Of a stretch of DNA of 64,000 nt, positions 1 through 9,159 are shown in pieces. The position numbers and the translations under genes are program-made. A model generated the notes under the pieces. The model had not been told where the DNA came from and made no database searches. It saw only the letters and a list, made by a program, of their open reading frames with translations. Numbering within the stretch: position 1 is the first letter of the stretch; each line of letters starts with the position of its first letter. Location: positions 5,808-69,807 of the forward strand of contig JBOGVZ010000057.1 of assembly GCA_050692985.1 (NCBI GenBank), in the 5' to 3' direction. The stretch comes from JBOGVZ01 sp050692985 (GTDB taxonomy: Bacteria > Actinomycetota > UBA4738 > CALAEC01).

Positions 1-635
1 GCCACCTCCGCGATGGAGGACAGGTGCTCGAACCCGATGGGGTGGGGCACGTCCTCCTCCGCGAACAGCCGGCGGCAGCCGCTCTTCGTCCCGAGGGGGA
101 AGAACCTGGGGTCGGCCCCGTACATCGGGATGCCCAGGGCCAGCGCCAGGTCCCGCTCGATCTCGGTGGTGTTGTAGGGCACCAGGTGGGCCCGGTCGGG
201 GTCGGGGATCAGCGAGCGGATGCGCTCCAGCAGCCGGGGCCGCTCCAGCAGCTTCTCGCTGAGGGGCCGGACCGAAGCGTCCAGCGGTGAGGGGAGGAAC
301 AGCCTCGGGCGGGCGTGGCTGGGGATCACCCCGGGGAGCAAGTCCAGGTAGTAGTCGACGATGCTCGGCAGGATCATCTGCGAGGTCACGTAGACGAGCC
401 GGGCCCGCGGCTGGCGCAGGAGGAGCAGCAGGAACAGGAACCGCTCCTCGTAGGCCTGGATCACCGACCCCGACTCGGTCTCCAGGTCGATGGAGATGGA
501 GGGCACGACGACGATCGTCTGCTCCTCCTGGTTGAACTCGCGGATCGATCGCCACAGCGGAACGAGCTTGCGCTGGAGCGACTGGAAGCGCTCGGCCACG
601 TCGTCGGCCGGTGCGGCTCGGGTCTCGGTGCTCAC
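1..635 (-). CDS. PGM1-related ATP-grasp peptide ligase-like protein (partial, C-terminus outside window)
   Basis: Only the N-terminal 211 residues are present; the frame is open to the window edge. The start is GTG at 635, with a GAGGAGGG Shine-Dalgarno four bases upstream. The N-terminal part resembles the pre-ATP-grasp region of PGM1-type carboxylate-amine/peptide ligases. Near the edge the motif YGADPRF followed by GTKSGCRRLF marks entry into the ATP-grasp fold. PGM1-type enzymes join amino or carboxylic acids using ATP; the substrate here cannot be inferred. Neighbours upstream are out of view and the next gene is divergent. Family assignment is from motif memory and is moderately secure. 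Confidence 0.65.
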   Translation of the reverse strand, partial: MSTETRAAPADDVAERFQSLQRKLVPLWRSIREFNQEEQTIVVVPSISIDLETESGSVIQAYEERFLFLLLLLRQPRARLVYVTSQMILPSIVDYYLDLLPGVIPSHARPRLFLPSPLDASVRPLSEKLLERPRLLERIRSLIPDPDRAHLVPYNTTEIERDLALALGIPMYGADPRFFPLGTKSGCRRLFAEEDVPHPIGFEHLSSIAEV

Positions 636-982
636 GTCTCCCTCCTCATGTGAGTGGCCATCTTCCCACGGGGTGACGCACGTCACCTGGCCCCCGTGCC
701 GGCTGTCACCGACCGCGGTGGCCGTGCCCCCTAGGCTCCGGCCAGGAATCGGTCCGAGCGGAGGGGTCGCATGCAGCTGCCGCCCGGTGTGGGCTGGACA
801 GGAAGGTTCTGTCCCCCTTGTGGGGGACATTCAGGTATGCTTTCCCCGGGTCGCAGGAGGCCGCCCGGGGCTCGGATGCCCTGGAGCAGGGAGCGGCGGC
901 CGCCGGAGCCTGCGCGATCCGAGGGGAAGGGGCTGGGCGTTCCCTTCGTTGTGGGGCGTCTCCTCATGGGGAAAGGGTCGGT
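636..982. promoter_or_regulatory. Intergenic region between divergent genes, with hairpin
   Basis: This is a 347-base gap between divergent genes. I see no convincing gene in it. It holds a strong hairpin: arms 810-817 and 822-829 (GTCCCCC / GGGGGAC plus a T-A pair) with a TTGT loop. A TATGCT hexamer follows at 836-841, and a long GC-rich leader runs to the FecR-protein start at 983. The leader could fold extensively, but I do not recognise a riboswitch family. It must contain the promoters for both flanking genes. Confidence 0.4.
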
Positions 983-3900
983 GTGAACCGCAAGAGGGTG
1001 TGGCTTTCCGCGGGTGGTGCGGCGATGGCGACCGCGCTCATCACCACGTTCCTGGTCCTGTCCGCCGGTCCGGCGACGTCCAAGCAGTTCGCAACGCTCG
1101 ACGTGCTGGCCGGTTCGGTCGACGTTCGGTCGGCGGGGCAGTCCGACTTCCGCGGCGCCACGGACGGCGCCACCCTCAAGGAAGGGGACACCGTTCGCAC
1201 GGCGGACGATGGCCGGGCGGAGATCGAGTACTTCGACGGCAGCATCACCCGTCTCGACTACGACACGACCTTCGCCATCGAGGAGCTGGCCAGCCTCCCG
1301 GACGAGCCGGGGAGCAAGGTCATCCGCGGCGCCCAGGGCTCGGGCCGGACGTTCAGCCGCATCACGAAGCTGACGGGCTCGGAGAGCCGGGTCGAGGTCG
1401 GCACCCCGACCGCCGTGGCCGCGGTCCGAGGGACCGCTTTCTTCATCCAGGAGATCGTGGCCGTGGACGGCACGATCTCGTTCGTGTTCGGTGTCATCGA
1501 GGGCCGCGTCCTCGTCACCCCGGAGGGTGGTGGTGAGCCTGTGCTCGTCGAACAGGGCCACTACGTCGTGGTGGATTCCGAGGGGAACATCGGGCCGATC
1601 CTCGAGCTGACCGAGGAGATGCTGGCCCAGGACTGGATCCTCTACAACCAGTGCGACCTCGACGGCGTCCCGCTGGCGGCCTGCCAGACGGAGGAGGAGA
1701 CGGAGGAGCCCACTCAGGAGGAGACCCAGGAGGAGGAGACCCAGGAGCAGGAGCAGGAGGACGTCGACCAGCCCCTGGACGAGTCCACTCCTCCCCCAGA
1801 AGATGGCGGACCGCCGGGTGGTCCGCAGGGCGGTCCTCAGGGTCCTCCGGATGACCCGCCCCCGGACACCACCCCCCCGGACACCACCATCACCAAGGCG
1901 CCGCCCGCGCTGGACATCTCGCAGTCGGGGTCGTTCAAGTTCGTTTCTTCGGAGAACGGGTCGACCTTCCAGTGCTCGTTCGACGGTGCGGCCTTCGCCA
2001 ACTGTGCGTCACCGCGGAGCTACAACCTGAGCGATGGTGATCACACGTTCCGGGTCCGGGCCGAGGACGCCGTGGGCAACATCGACCCCACCCCTGCCGT
2101 GCACGAGTGGACGATCGATTCGACCCCTCCGGTGACCACGATTACCGCTGGTCCCGACGTCCTGACCAACCGCACCGACGCAACCTTCACCTTCGTGGCC
2201 AACGAGGCCGTGCAGGGCTTCGAGTGCGATCTCGACGGCCAGGGGTATGAGCCGTGCGCCTCCCCCCGGATGTACGGAGGCCTGGAAGACGGGAGCCACA
2301 CCTTCCGGGTGCGCGCCACCGACCTGGCCGGGAACGTGGAGTCCACGGCCACCTGGACGTGGACGATCGATACCGTCGCTCCGGAGGTCACCATCGACGA
2401 GGGTCCCCAGGGCACGGTGGCCACCGGGACCGCCACCTTCTCCTTCAGCTCCTCAAAGCCGGGGTCGACGTTCCTGTGTTCCCTGAACGGCGGGGCGTTC
2501 GAGCCGTGCGCTTCTCCCAAGACCTACGAGGGCCTGGCCGATGGGCCGCAGACGTTCAACGTGCAGGCCACCGACCTGGCCGGCAACGTCGGTGCGTCGG
2601 AGCTCCGCGTGTGGACGGTGGACACCACACCGCCCGTCGCTACCATCGATTCCGGTCCGGCGGCGCTCGCCAACTCGGCCAGCGCGATCTTCTCCTTCTC
2701 GTCCGAGCCGGGGGCCACGTTCGAGTGTTCGCTCGACGGCGCGGCGTTCCAGTCGTGCTCGTCACCGGAGGAGCACCAGGGCCTGTCGGACGGAAGCCAC
2801 GTCTTCGCGGTTCGGGCCACCGACACGGCCGGGAACGTCGGCATCGAGGCCCTCCACGCCTGGACCATCGACACCGTGGCCCCCGGGGTGACCATCGACT
2901 CGGGGCCCCAGGGCGCGGTGTCCTCCACCGAGGCCACTCTCACCTTCTCCTCGGAGCCCGGGGCCACCTTCGAGTGTGAGCTGGACGGCGCCGGGTTCAC
3001 CTCCTGCGCCTCCCCGAGGACCTACGAGGGCCTGGCCCAGGGCAACCACACCTTCTCGGTCCGGGCCACCGATGAGGCCGGCAACACCTCCGCCCCGGCC
3101 TCCCGGGCCTGGACCGTGGACACCACCGCTCCCGACGTGGAGATCCTGACCGGCCCCGACGCCCCGACGAACGCCACCGGGGCCACCTTCACCTTCGCCG
3201 CCGAGGAGGGGGCCACCACCGAGTGCTCGCTGGACGAGGGTGAGTTCGGGTCCTGCGACTCGCCGCAGAGCTACCAGGGCCTGGTCGATGGGGACCACAC
3301 CTTCACCGTGGTGGCCACCGACGCCGCCGGCAACACGGCCACCGACTCGTTCGGCTGGAGGATCGACACTCAGGCCCCCGACGTGGCGATCACCTCGGCC
3401 CCGTCGGACCCGACCAGCTCCACCGAGGCCACCTTCACCTTCACCGCGGAGGAGGGCGCGGCTACCGAGTGCGACCTCGACGGCGCCGGCTTCGCCCCCT
3501 GCGACTCGCCCACGGCCTACGAGGGTCTGGCCGAGGGCCCCCACACCTTCACCGTGCGGGCCACCGACGCCGCCGGGAACAGCGCCACGGATTCGGTGGC
3601 GTGGACCGTGGACCTGACGCCGCCCCAGACCGCGATCGGCGACGGCCCCGACGAGCTGACCAACTCCACCGAGGCCACCTTCACCTTCCAGGCAGACGAG
3701 GCCGTGGACGGCTTCCAGTGCGACCTCGACGGCACCGGGTTCGAGGCGTGTGACTCCCCGAAGACCTACGAGGGCCTGGCGGACGGGACCCACACCTTCA
3801 GCGTGCGGGCCACCGACCTGGCCGGGAACCTCGAGTCCACGGCCACGTGGACGTGGACCATCGACACCGTGGCCCCGGCGGCCACGATCGACGACGGCCC

Positions 3901-6739
3901 CCAGGGCGCCGTGGCCACGGCCGCGGCCACCTTCTCCTTCTCCTCCGAGCTCGGGGCCACCTTCGAGTGCGACCTGGACGGCGCGGGCTTCACCGCCTGC
4001 TCCTCACCGCAGGGCTATGCCGGGCTGGCCGATGGCAACCACACCTTCTCGGTGCGTGCCATCGACGAGGCCGGCAACACCGGGGCCCCGGCCTCCCGGG
4101 CATGGACCGTGGACACCGTTCCTCCCGAAGTGGAGATCACCTCTGGACCCCAGGCCCTGACCAACCAGGCCGACGCCTCCTTCACCTTTACCGCCGAGGA
4201 GGGCGCCGCCACCGAGTGCGACCTCGACGGCGCCGGCTTCGCTCCCTGCGGGAGCGGGGTGGCCTACACCGAGCTTGGCGAGGGCCCCCACACCTTCACG
4301 GTGCGGGCCACCGACGCCGCCGGCAACAGCGCCACCGACTCGTTCGGGTGGACCGTGGACACCACCCCACCGGCGGTGGGCATCACCTCGGGGCCGGCCA
4401 GCCCGACGAACGCCGCCGAGGCGATCCTGTCCTTCACCGCGGAGGAGGGCGCATCCACCGAGTGTGACCTCGACGGCACCGGCTTCGCCTCCTGCGCGTC
4501 GCCCACGGCCTACGAGGGCCTGGGCGACGGGGAGCACACCTTCACCGTGCGGGCAACCGACGCCGCCGGCAACAGCGCGGAGGACTCCCACACGTGGACC
4601 ATCGACACCGTGGCCCCGGGGGTCACGATCGACGACGGTCCCCAGGGCGCGGTGTCCTCCGCCGAGGCGACCTTCACCTTCTCCTCCGAGCCCGGGGCCA
4701 CCTTCGAGTGCTCGCTGGACGACGCCGGGTTCGAGGCCTGCGCCTCCCCGGCGGGGTACGGCGGGCTGGTCGACGGCAACCACACGTTCGAGGTCCGGGC
4801 CACCGACGAGGCCGGCAACACCGGGGCCCCGGCCTCCCGGGCCTGGACCGTGGACACCACCGGCCCCGCTACCACCATCGATGACGGTCCGGAGGGCACC
4901 GTGGCGTCGTCCGAGGCGATCTTCGAGTTCAGCTCCGAGCCGGGCGCAACGTTCGAGTGCTCCCTGGACGAGGCCGAGTTCGACGACTGCGCGTCCCCGA
5001 ACGGGTACGGCGACCTCCAGCCGGGGGACCACCAGTTCCAGGTGAAGGCCACGGACGGCGCAGGCAACACCGGCGAGCCGGCGAGCTGGCACTGGACCAT
5101 CGTGGCCTCTGACACGGAGGCCCCGGACACCGAGATCACGTCCGGGCCCAGCGAATCCTGCGAGTTCGGCGAGGGCGGACTGGTCTGCGACGACACGTCG
5201 GCCACGTTCGAGTTCACCTCCACGGAGGACGGTTCGACGTTCGAGTGCCGTCTGGACGAGTCGGGCGAAGGCACCCCCTTGGTCGGTGAGTGGCAGGAGT
5301 GCGACTCCCCCAAGGGCTACGACAACCTGCTGACGGGCACGAACTACACCTTCCTGGTCCGGGCCACCGACCCGGCCGGCAACACCGATGACTCACCGGC
5401 CCAGCTGTCGTGGACCGTGGTGGACCTCACTCCGCCGCAAACCACCATCACCTCCGGCCCCGATGACCCCACGGAGTTGACCACCGCGACGTTCGAGTTC
5501 ACCTCGTCAGAGGACGGCTCGACGTTCCAGTGCTCCCTCGATGGAGGACCGGCGCACGGTTGCGTCTCCCCCCAGACCTACGAGGGCCTGGCGCCCGGAC
5601 CGCACACGTTCCAGGTGTGGGCCACCGACCCCGCCGGCAACGCCGATCCCGAGGCCGCCGTGTGGTCTTGGAGGATCGGAGGGACCGGATCCGAGATCAC
5701 GATCAACCTGACCTGGAACAACGGGCCCCGTGACCTGGATGTCCACGTGCTCACCCCGGACGGGGGGCACGTCTTCTACGCCAACATGGCCCACCCGAGC
5801 TCGGGGAACCCCTGGGCGACGCTGGACCACGACGTTACCAACGGGCCCCCGGGAAGCGAGACGATCACCCTCTACCCGGCCAACGACGGCTTCGTGTCCG
5901 GTGGGTTCACCGTCTACGTGCACAACTTCAGCTGTGAGCTTCCGTTCACCACCTCCGGGGCCGTGGTTACCGTCACCGGCGGGGGCTCGTCGTCGTCGCT
6001 GGCGGTGTCCGGGGCGAGCGGCAACCCCACGTTCGACACCTGGAACGTCGGCACCCTCACCGTGGACGGACTCGGGAACGCCACGATGCAGGGGACCCAG
6101 ACGATCGGCGGGACCAGGAGCTGCCCCGCCGGCGGGCCCGGCCAGGATCAGCATCGCGGCGTCGAGTCGAAATCTCGCGGAGAGCCCTCGGCGATCACCG
6201 AGGCGCGGTCCGAGCCTCCCGCCGATGATGTGGAGCACGAGGAAGCCCCCCAGGCCGCGATCACCGGTGTGGAGGCGGAGGTCCGCGGGTCCGCCGTCGA
6301 GGTCCGGTGGAAGCCGGAGGACACCCCGGGCGTCGTCCTGTGGTCCACCGAGGAGTTCCCCACGGTGGTTCAGGAGAACGTCGGCTGCCGCGGTACCGGC
6401 ACCTGTCGGATCCGTGACCTCCCGGTGGGCTCGACCGTCTATGTGACCGTCCTGGCCGAGGGTGGCATCGACCAAGCTCCAGAGGAGGGCGTGAACGCGA
6501 TCCGCATCGAGATCCCGGCTCCCACCCAAGACGAGGAGATCCCGGGAGCCGATGCGGGTCCGGCTCCCCCGGCCCCGTCCGGCTCGGGGTCGTCCGGACA
6601 GCCACCCGCGCCGTCATCTCCCCCGGAGGGCGACCAGGCGACCGACACGACCCCGAAGCCGCCCAGGCCCGAGGAGCCCACGCCGCCGCCGGAGGAGCCG
6701 GCGGTCCGGACCGACGCCCCCGCCGCGCCCGGCGAGTAG
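983..6739 (+). CDS. Giant secreted FecR-domain protein with 15 Ig-like repeats
   Basis: 1918 residues. The start is taken as GTG 983 because it gives a clean signal peptide (basic MNRKR, then a hydrophobic stretch to about residue 32) and has GGGGAAAGGG upstream. A FecR domain follows (about 36-190, ending in the AVRGTAFF-type region). Then comes an acidic Glu/Gln-rich linker and about 15 tandem repeats of about 85 residues (about 296-1567), each opening with APxxTIxxGP and closing with DxAGNxxxxxxWTIDT. Next is a domain with NGPRDLDVHVLTP like the DUF2135/YfaP family (about 1570-1715), a fibronectin-like stretch, and a Pro-rich tail. Each repeat has two Cys, probably a disulfide. FecR domains elsewhere sense or transmit surface signals; the repeats suggest an adhesin or surface stalk. 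The next gene, 36 bases away, encodes a CHASE2 cyclase, a recurrent partner of FecR proteins. Confidence 0.8.
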   Translation: MNRKRVWLSAGGAAMATALITTFLVLSAGPATSKQFATLDVLAGSVDVRSAGQSDFRGATDGATLKEGDTVRTADDGRAEIEYFDGSITRLDYDTTFAIEELASLPDEPGSKVIRGAQGSGRTFSRITKLTGSESRVEVGTPTAVAAVRGTAFFIQEIVAVDGTISFVFGVIEGRVLVTPEGGGEPVLVEQGHYVVVDSEGNIGPILELTEEMLAQDWILYNQCDLDGVPLAACQTEEETEEPTQEETQEEETQEQEQEDVDQPLDESTPPPEDGGPPGGPQGGPQGPPDDPPPDTTPPDTTITKAPPALDISQSGSFKFVSSENGSTFQCSFDGAAFANCASPRSYNLSDGDHTFRVRAEDAVGNIDPTPAVHEWTIDSTPPVTTITAGPDVLTNRTDATFTFVANEAVQGFECDLDGQGYEPCASPRMYGGLEDGSHTFRVRATDLAGNVESTATWTWTIDTVAPEVTIDEGPQGTVATGTATFSFSSSKPGSTFLCSLNGGAFEPCASPKTYEGLADGPQTFNVQATDLAGNVGASELRVWTVDTTPPVATIDSGPAALANSASAIFSFSSEPGATFECSLDGAAFQSCSSPEEHQGLSDGSHVFAVRATDTAGNVGIEALHAWTIDTVAPGVTIDSGPQGAVSSTEATLTFSSEPGATFECELDGAGFTSCASPRTYEGLAQGNHTFSVRATDEAGNTSAPASRAWTVDTTAPDVEILTGPDAPTNATGATFTFAAEEGATTECSLDEGEFGSCDSPQSYQGLVDGDHTFTVVATDAAGNTATDSFGWRIDTQAPDVAITSAPSDPTSSTEATFTFTAEEGAATECDLDGAGFAPCDSPTAYEGLAEGPHTFTVRATDAAGNSATDSVAWTVDLTPPQTAIGDGPDELTNSTEATFTFQADEAVDGFQCDLDGTGFEACDSPKTYEGLADGTHTFSVRATDLAGNLESTATWTWTIDTVAPAATIDDGPQGAVATAAATFSFSSELGATFECDLDGAGFTACSSPQGYAGLADGNHTFSVRAIDEAGNTGAPASRAWTVDTVPPEVEITSGPQALTNQADASFTFTAEEGAATECDLDGAGFAPCGSGVAYTELGEGPHTFTVRATDAAGNSATDSFGWTVDTTPPAVGITSGPASPTNAAEAILSFTAEEGASTECDLDGTGFASCASPTAYEGLGDGEHTFTVRATDAAGNSAEDSHTWTIDTVAPGVTIDDGPQGAVSSAEATFTFSSEPGATFECSLDDAGFEACASPAGYGGLVDGNHTFEVRATDEAGNTGAPASRAWTVDTTGPATTIDDGPEGTVASSEAIFEFSSEPGATFECSLDEAEFDDCASPNGYGDLQPGDHQFQVKATDGAGNTGEPASWHWTIVASDTEAPDTEITSGPSESCEFGEGGLVCDDTSATFEFTSTEDGSTFECRLDESGEGTPLVGEWQECDSPKGYDNLLTGTNYTFLVRATDPAGNTDDSPAQLSWTVVDLTPPQTTITSGPDDPTELTTATFEFTSSEDGSTFQCSLDGGPAHGCVSPQTYEGLAPGPHTFQVWATDPAGNADPEAAVWSWRIGGTGSEITINLTWNNGPRDLDVHVLTPDGGHVFYANMAHPSSGNPWATLDHDVTNGPPGSETITLYPANDGFVSGGFTVYVHNFSCELPFTTSGAVVTVTGGGSSSSLAVSGASGNPTFDTWNVGTLTVDGLGNATMQGTQTIGGTRSCPAGGPGQDQHRGVESKSRGEPSAITEARSEPPADDVEHEEAPQAAITGVEAEVRGSAVEVRWKPEDTPGVVLWSTEEFPTVVQENVGCRGTGTCRIRDLPVGSTVYVTVLAEGGIDQAPEEGVNAIRIEIPAPTQDEEIPGADAGPAPPAPSGSGSSGQPPAPSSPPEGDQATDTTPKPPRPEEPTPPPEEPAVRTDAPAAPGE
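1863..5685 (+). repeat. Tandem coding repeat, about 15 units of about 255 bp
   Basis: The middle of the FecR protein gene is an array of roughly 255-bp units encoding Ig-like domains. Some neighbouring units are close at DNA level, for example the recurring stretch for GATFECxLDGAGF and the stretch for NHTFSVRATDEAGNT. This suggests recent duplication or gene conversion inside the array. Arrays like this expand and contract by recombination and are prone to assembly collapse, so the copy number here should be treated as provisional. Confidence 0.85.
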
Positions 6740-6775
6740 GCTCCTGGAGCGGGCCATTCCTGGGAAGGTGATGCG

Positions 6776-8767
6776 GTGAGGCGAACCGCCCTTTTCCGGC
6801 TGACCGCCGCGGTTCTCATCGCCCTGGGGGTCACCGGCCTGGCGTGGGCGGGGCTGGCGGTGGGCACGTTCCAGCAGACCCAGCTCCGCCTGGAGGACGG
6901 GCTGTTCCCCGCCGTGGGAGCGGATCCCGGCATCGTCGTGGTCGGGCTGGATGACGCCACGCTCGACGAGGTCGGTATCTTCCCGCTGCCCCGGGACTAC
7001 CACGCCCGCCTGATCGACGCGCTGGCCGAGCGGGGCGCCTCGTGGATCGGCTACGACGTCACGTTCTCCGAGCGGACCCGACAGACCGCCGAGGAGCTGT
7101 CCGAGCAGGACCGGGCCCTGGTGGACGCGGTGGAGCGCGCCGGCAACGTCATCCTCGGCGTCCAGGGCACGTTCGAGGGGCGCCTGGCCGAAGGGATCCC
7201 CCGGGCCGCGTCGGTGGAGCTTCCCTTCGAGGAGCTCGGGGAGGCCGCCGCCGGAGTTGCATCGGTGAACGTGTTCCCCGACCCGGACTCGGTGGTCCGC
7301 GTGTACGCCCCGGTCATCGACGTCGAAGGTTCGTTCTTGGACACGCTGGCCTTCGGACTCTTCACCCGGGAGGAGGGAGTGGAGGGGCCGCTCACGCTGC
7401 GGCCCGACGGCGTCCAGGTCGGAGAGGCCCTGATCCCGACGGGCCCCGAGCACCTGATGGCGATCAACTTCGCGCCCGGCTCCCCGGACGAGGGCGGCTT
7501 CGAGACCTACTCGTTGATCGACGTCGTCGAGGGGCGGCTGGGCCCCGGGGTCTTCCGGGACAAGATCGTCCTGGTCGGTGCCACGGCCCTGGGCCTGGGC
7601 GACACCCGCCTGACCCCGATCGACAAACAGACCGGCCAGGCCGGCGTCTTCGTGCACGCGAACGCGCTCAACACCATGCTGACCCGGGCCTACCTGTTCC
7701 CAGACGGCCGGGGCCTGACCGTGGCCTGGATCTTCGCCCTGGCCCTGGTGGTGGCCGTCTCGGTGGCATTCCTTCGGGTGTGGCTGGCCCCGGCGGTGTC
7801 GCTGGGGGCGGGGGCCGGCTACTACCTGGTGGCCTTCTCCCGCTTCGACCGGGGGCGCGTGATGAACCTGGTCTACCCGGCCCTGGCCGTGCTTGTGGCG
7901 TACATGGCCGCGCTGGCGTTCCGGTACTTCACCGAGTTCCGGGAGCGCCGCCGCGTCACCCACGTGTTCGGCCGCTACGTGGCGGAGGACGTGGTGGAGG
8001 AGGTCCTGGCGGCCCCGGAGCGGGCCCTGGCCACCCTGGAGGGTGCCGAGCGGCCGATCTCCGTGCTGTTCGCCGACCTTCGCGGATTCACCGCTGCGTC
8101 CGACGGCGCGTCGCCCACCGAGGTGGTGGCCGGGCTGAACATCTACCTGGACGCCATGGTCCGCGCGGTGAACGAGGAGCACGGCACGATCGACAAGTTC
8201 ATGGGCGACTGCGTGATGGCGTTCTGGGGCGCGCCCCGGTACGTGCCGAACCACGCCGAGCGGGCCATCAAGGCGGCCCTGGTGATGCAGGACTACATCG
8301 AGGAGGCCAAGCAGAGGGCCGACGAGATGGGGCTCCGGGTCCCCGGGGTCGGGGTGGGCGTGTCCACCGGGGCGGCCGTGGTGGGCAACATCGGCTCCCA
8401 CGAGCGGCTGGACTACACGGTGATCGGCGACACGGTGAACACCGCCAGCCGCATCTGCGGCGTGGCCGAGGCCGGCGAGATCGTGGTCACCGAGGAGTGC
8501 TCGGCGGCGGTGGGCGATGTGTTCCCGATCACCCCCCTCCCGCCGCTCAAAGTGAAGGGCAAGCGCGAGCTCCTGAAGATCTTCCAGGTCCTTCGCCCGG
8601 GCCAAGAGGCCAAGGCCTTCGAGGAAGGCGCCACCACCGAGGCCCACGACGAGAAGGCCCAGTTCGAGGGCCAGGAGGAAGCCCCGGCCGAGGGGAAGCA
8701 GGTCGAGGCCCCGTCGAAAGCCGCAGGCTACGCCCCCATCGAGCCCCGCCTCGAACCTCCCAAGTAG
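6776..8767 (+). CDS. CHASE2-domain class III adenylate/guanylate cyclase
   Basis: 663 residues, GTG start with GGAAGG seven bases upstream. Order: one N-terminal membrane segment (about 8-28), a large extracytoplasmic CHASE2 sensor domain (about 40-300), a cluster of membrane segments (about 312-385), then a cytoplasmic class III cyclase domain (about 425-600). Catalytic features are visible: metal-binding Asp in FADLRGF and in DKFMGD, and the transition-state Asn/Arg in GDTVNTASRI. The Lys in DKFMGD is compatible with ATP use, but substrate choice is inference. It lies 36 bases after the FecR-repeat gene and is probably co-transcribed, so the large surface protein may feed the CHASE2 sensor. 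The C-terminal 60 residues are low-complexity and acidic. Confidence 0.88.
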   Translation: MRRTALFRLTAAVLIALGVTGLAWAGLAVGTFQQTQLRLEDGLFPAVGADPGIVVVGLDDATLDEVGIFPLPRDYHARLIDALAERGASWIGYDVTFSERTRQTAEELSEQDRALVDAVERAGNVILGVQGTFEGRLAEGIPRAASVELPFEELGEAAAGVASVNVFPDPDSVVRVYAPVIDVEGSFLDTLAFGLFTREEGVEGPLTLRPDGVQVGEALIPTGPEHLMAINFAPGSPDEGGFETYSLIDVVEGRLGPGVFRDKIVLVGATALGLGDTRLTPIDKQTGQAGVFVHANALNTMLTRAYLFPDGRGLTVAWIFALALVVAVSVAFLRVWLAPAVSLGAGAGYYLVAFSRFDRGRVMNLVYPALAVLVAYMAALAFRYFTEFRERRRVTHVFGRYVAEDVVEEVLAAPERALATLEGAERPISVLFADLRGFTAASDGASPTEVVAGLNIYLDAMVRAVNEEHGTIDKFMGDCVMAFWGAPRYVPNHAERAIKAALVMQDYIEEAKQRADEMGLRVPGVGVGVSTGAAVVGNIGSHERLDYTVIGDTVNTASRICGVAEAGEIVVTEECSAAVGDVFPITPLPPLKVKGKRELLKIFQVLRPGQEAKAFEEGATTEAHDEKAQFEGQEEAPAEGKQVEAPSKAAGYAPIEPRLEPPK

Positions 8768-8789
8768 GGCCGGCGCGCCGCGGCAGCGT

Positions 8790-9158
8790 CTAGCCGCTCA
8801 TGTCGACCACGCAGAAGCGGTTGCCTTCAGGATCGGTGAGGATCACGTAGTCCGCATCCGCAGGCCGCTTGTCCCAGTGGACCTCGGTGGCCCCGAGGGC
8901 GATCAGGCGCTCGACCTCCTCGGCCTGGTGCTCTGCGTAGAGGTCGAGATGGATGCGTGGTGGCAGGTGGACCTCTGACTGGAGCCGGTCGAGGGAGAGA
9001 TTGGGGCCGACGCCATCTCTCGGGCGCAGCACCACGAAGTCGTCGTCGCTCGTCTCGTCCCGCGGCACGTAGTCGAGGGCGGCCATCCAGAACGCTTGTT
9101 GCCGCTGCAGGTCGTGCACGCGGAGAACGATCGAGCCGATCCGAAGCATTCGCCTCAC
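8790..9158 (-). CDS. VOC (glyoxalase/bleomycin-resistance fold) protein
   Basis: 122 residues and a single vicinal-oxygen-chelate module. It opens with GSIVLRVHDL, has a central IHLDLYAEH strand, and ends with the family-typical LTDPEGNRFCVVD. Such proteins range from metal-dependent dioxygenases and isomerases to drug-binding proteins; nothing here picks one. The GTG start lies just after the TAG stop of the gamma-synthase gene, so translation is probably coupled to the sulfur amino acid operon. An ATG three codons downstream (9149) is an alternative start. No functional link to the operon is evident. Confidence 0.75.
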   Translation of the reverse strand: MRRMLRIGSIVLRVHDLQRQQAFWMAALDYVPRDETSDDDFVVLRPRDGVGPNLSLDRLQSEVHLPPRIHLDLYAEHQAEEVERLIALGATEVHWDKRPADADYVILTDPEGNRFCVVDMSG

Positions 9159-9159
9159 A

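Noticed and set aside
636..982. A c-di-GMP or c-di-AMP riboswitch before the FecR protein
   Set aside because: Fragments such as GGGTCGCAGG recall GEMM-type sequences, but the conserved cores of neither riboswitch class are present in order.
731..1561. Long minus-strand open frame opposite the start of the FecR protein
   Set aside because: It is the complement of a clear secreted-protein gene with a FecR domain. It has no domain signature, and its composition is that of an antisense shadow in GC-rich DNA.
1863..5685. CRISPR-like array or mobile repeat
   Set aside because: The periodic sequence is in-frame coding for Ig-like domains at about 255 bp. There are no short direct repeats with unique spacers and no cas or transposase genes.
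6614..8647. 677-codon minus-strand frame opposite the CHASE2 cyclase
   Set aside because: The plus strand encodes intact CHASE2 and cyclase motifs. The minus frame has no recognisable fold and is His/Gly/Arg-rich as expected of an antisense frame.
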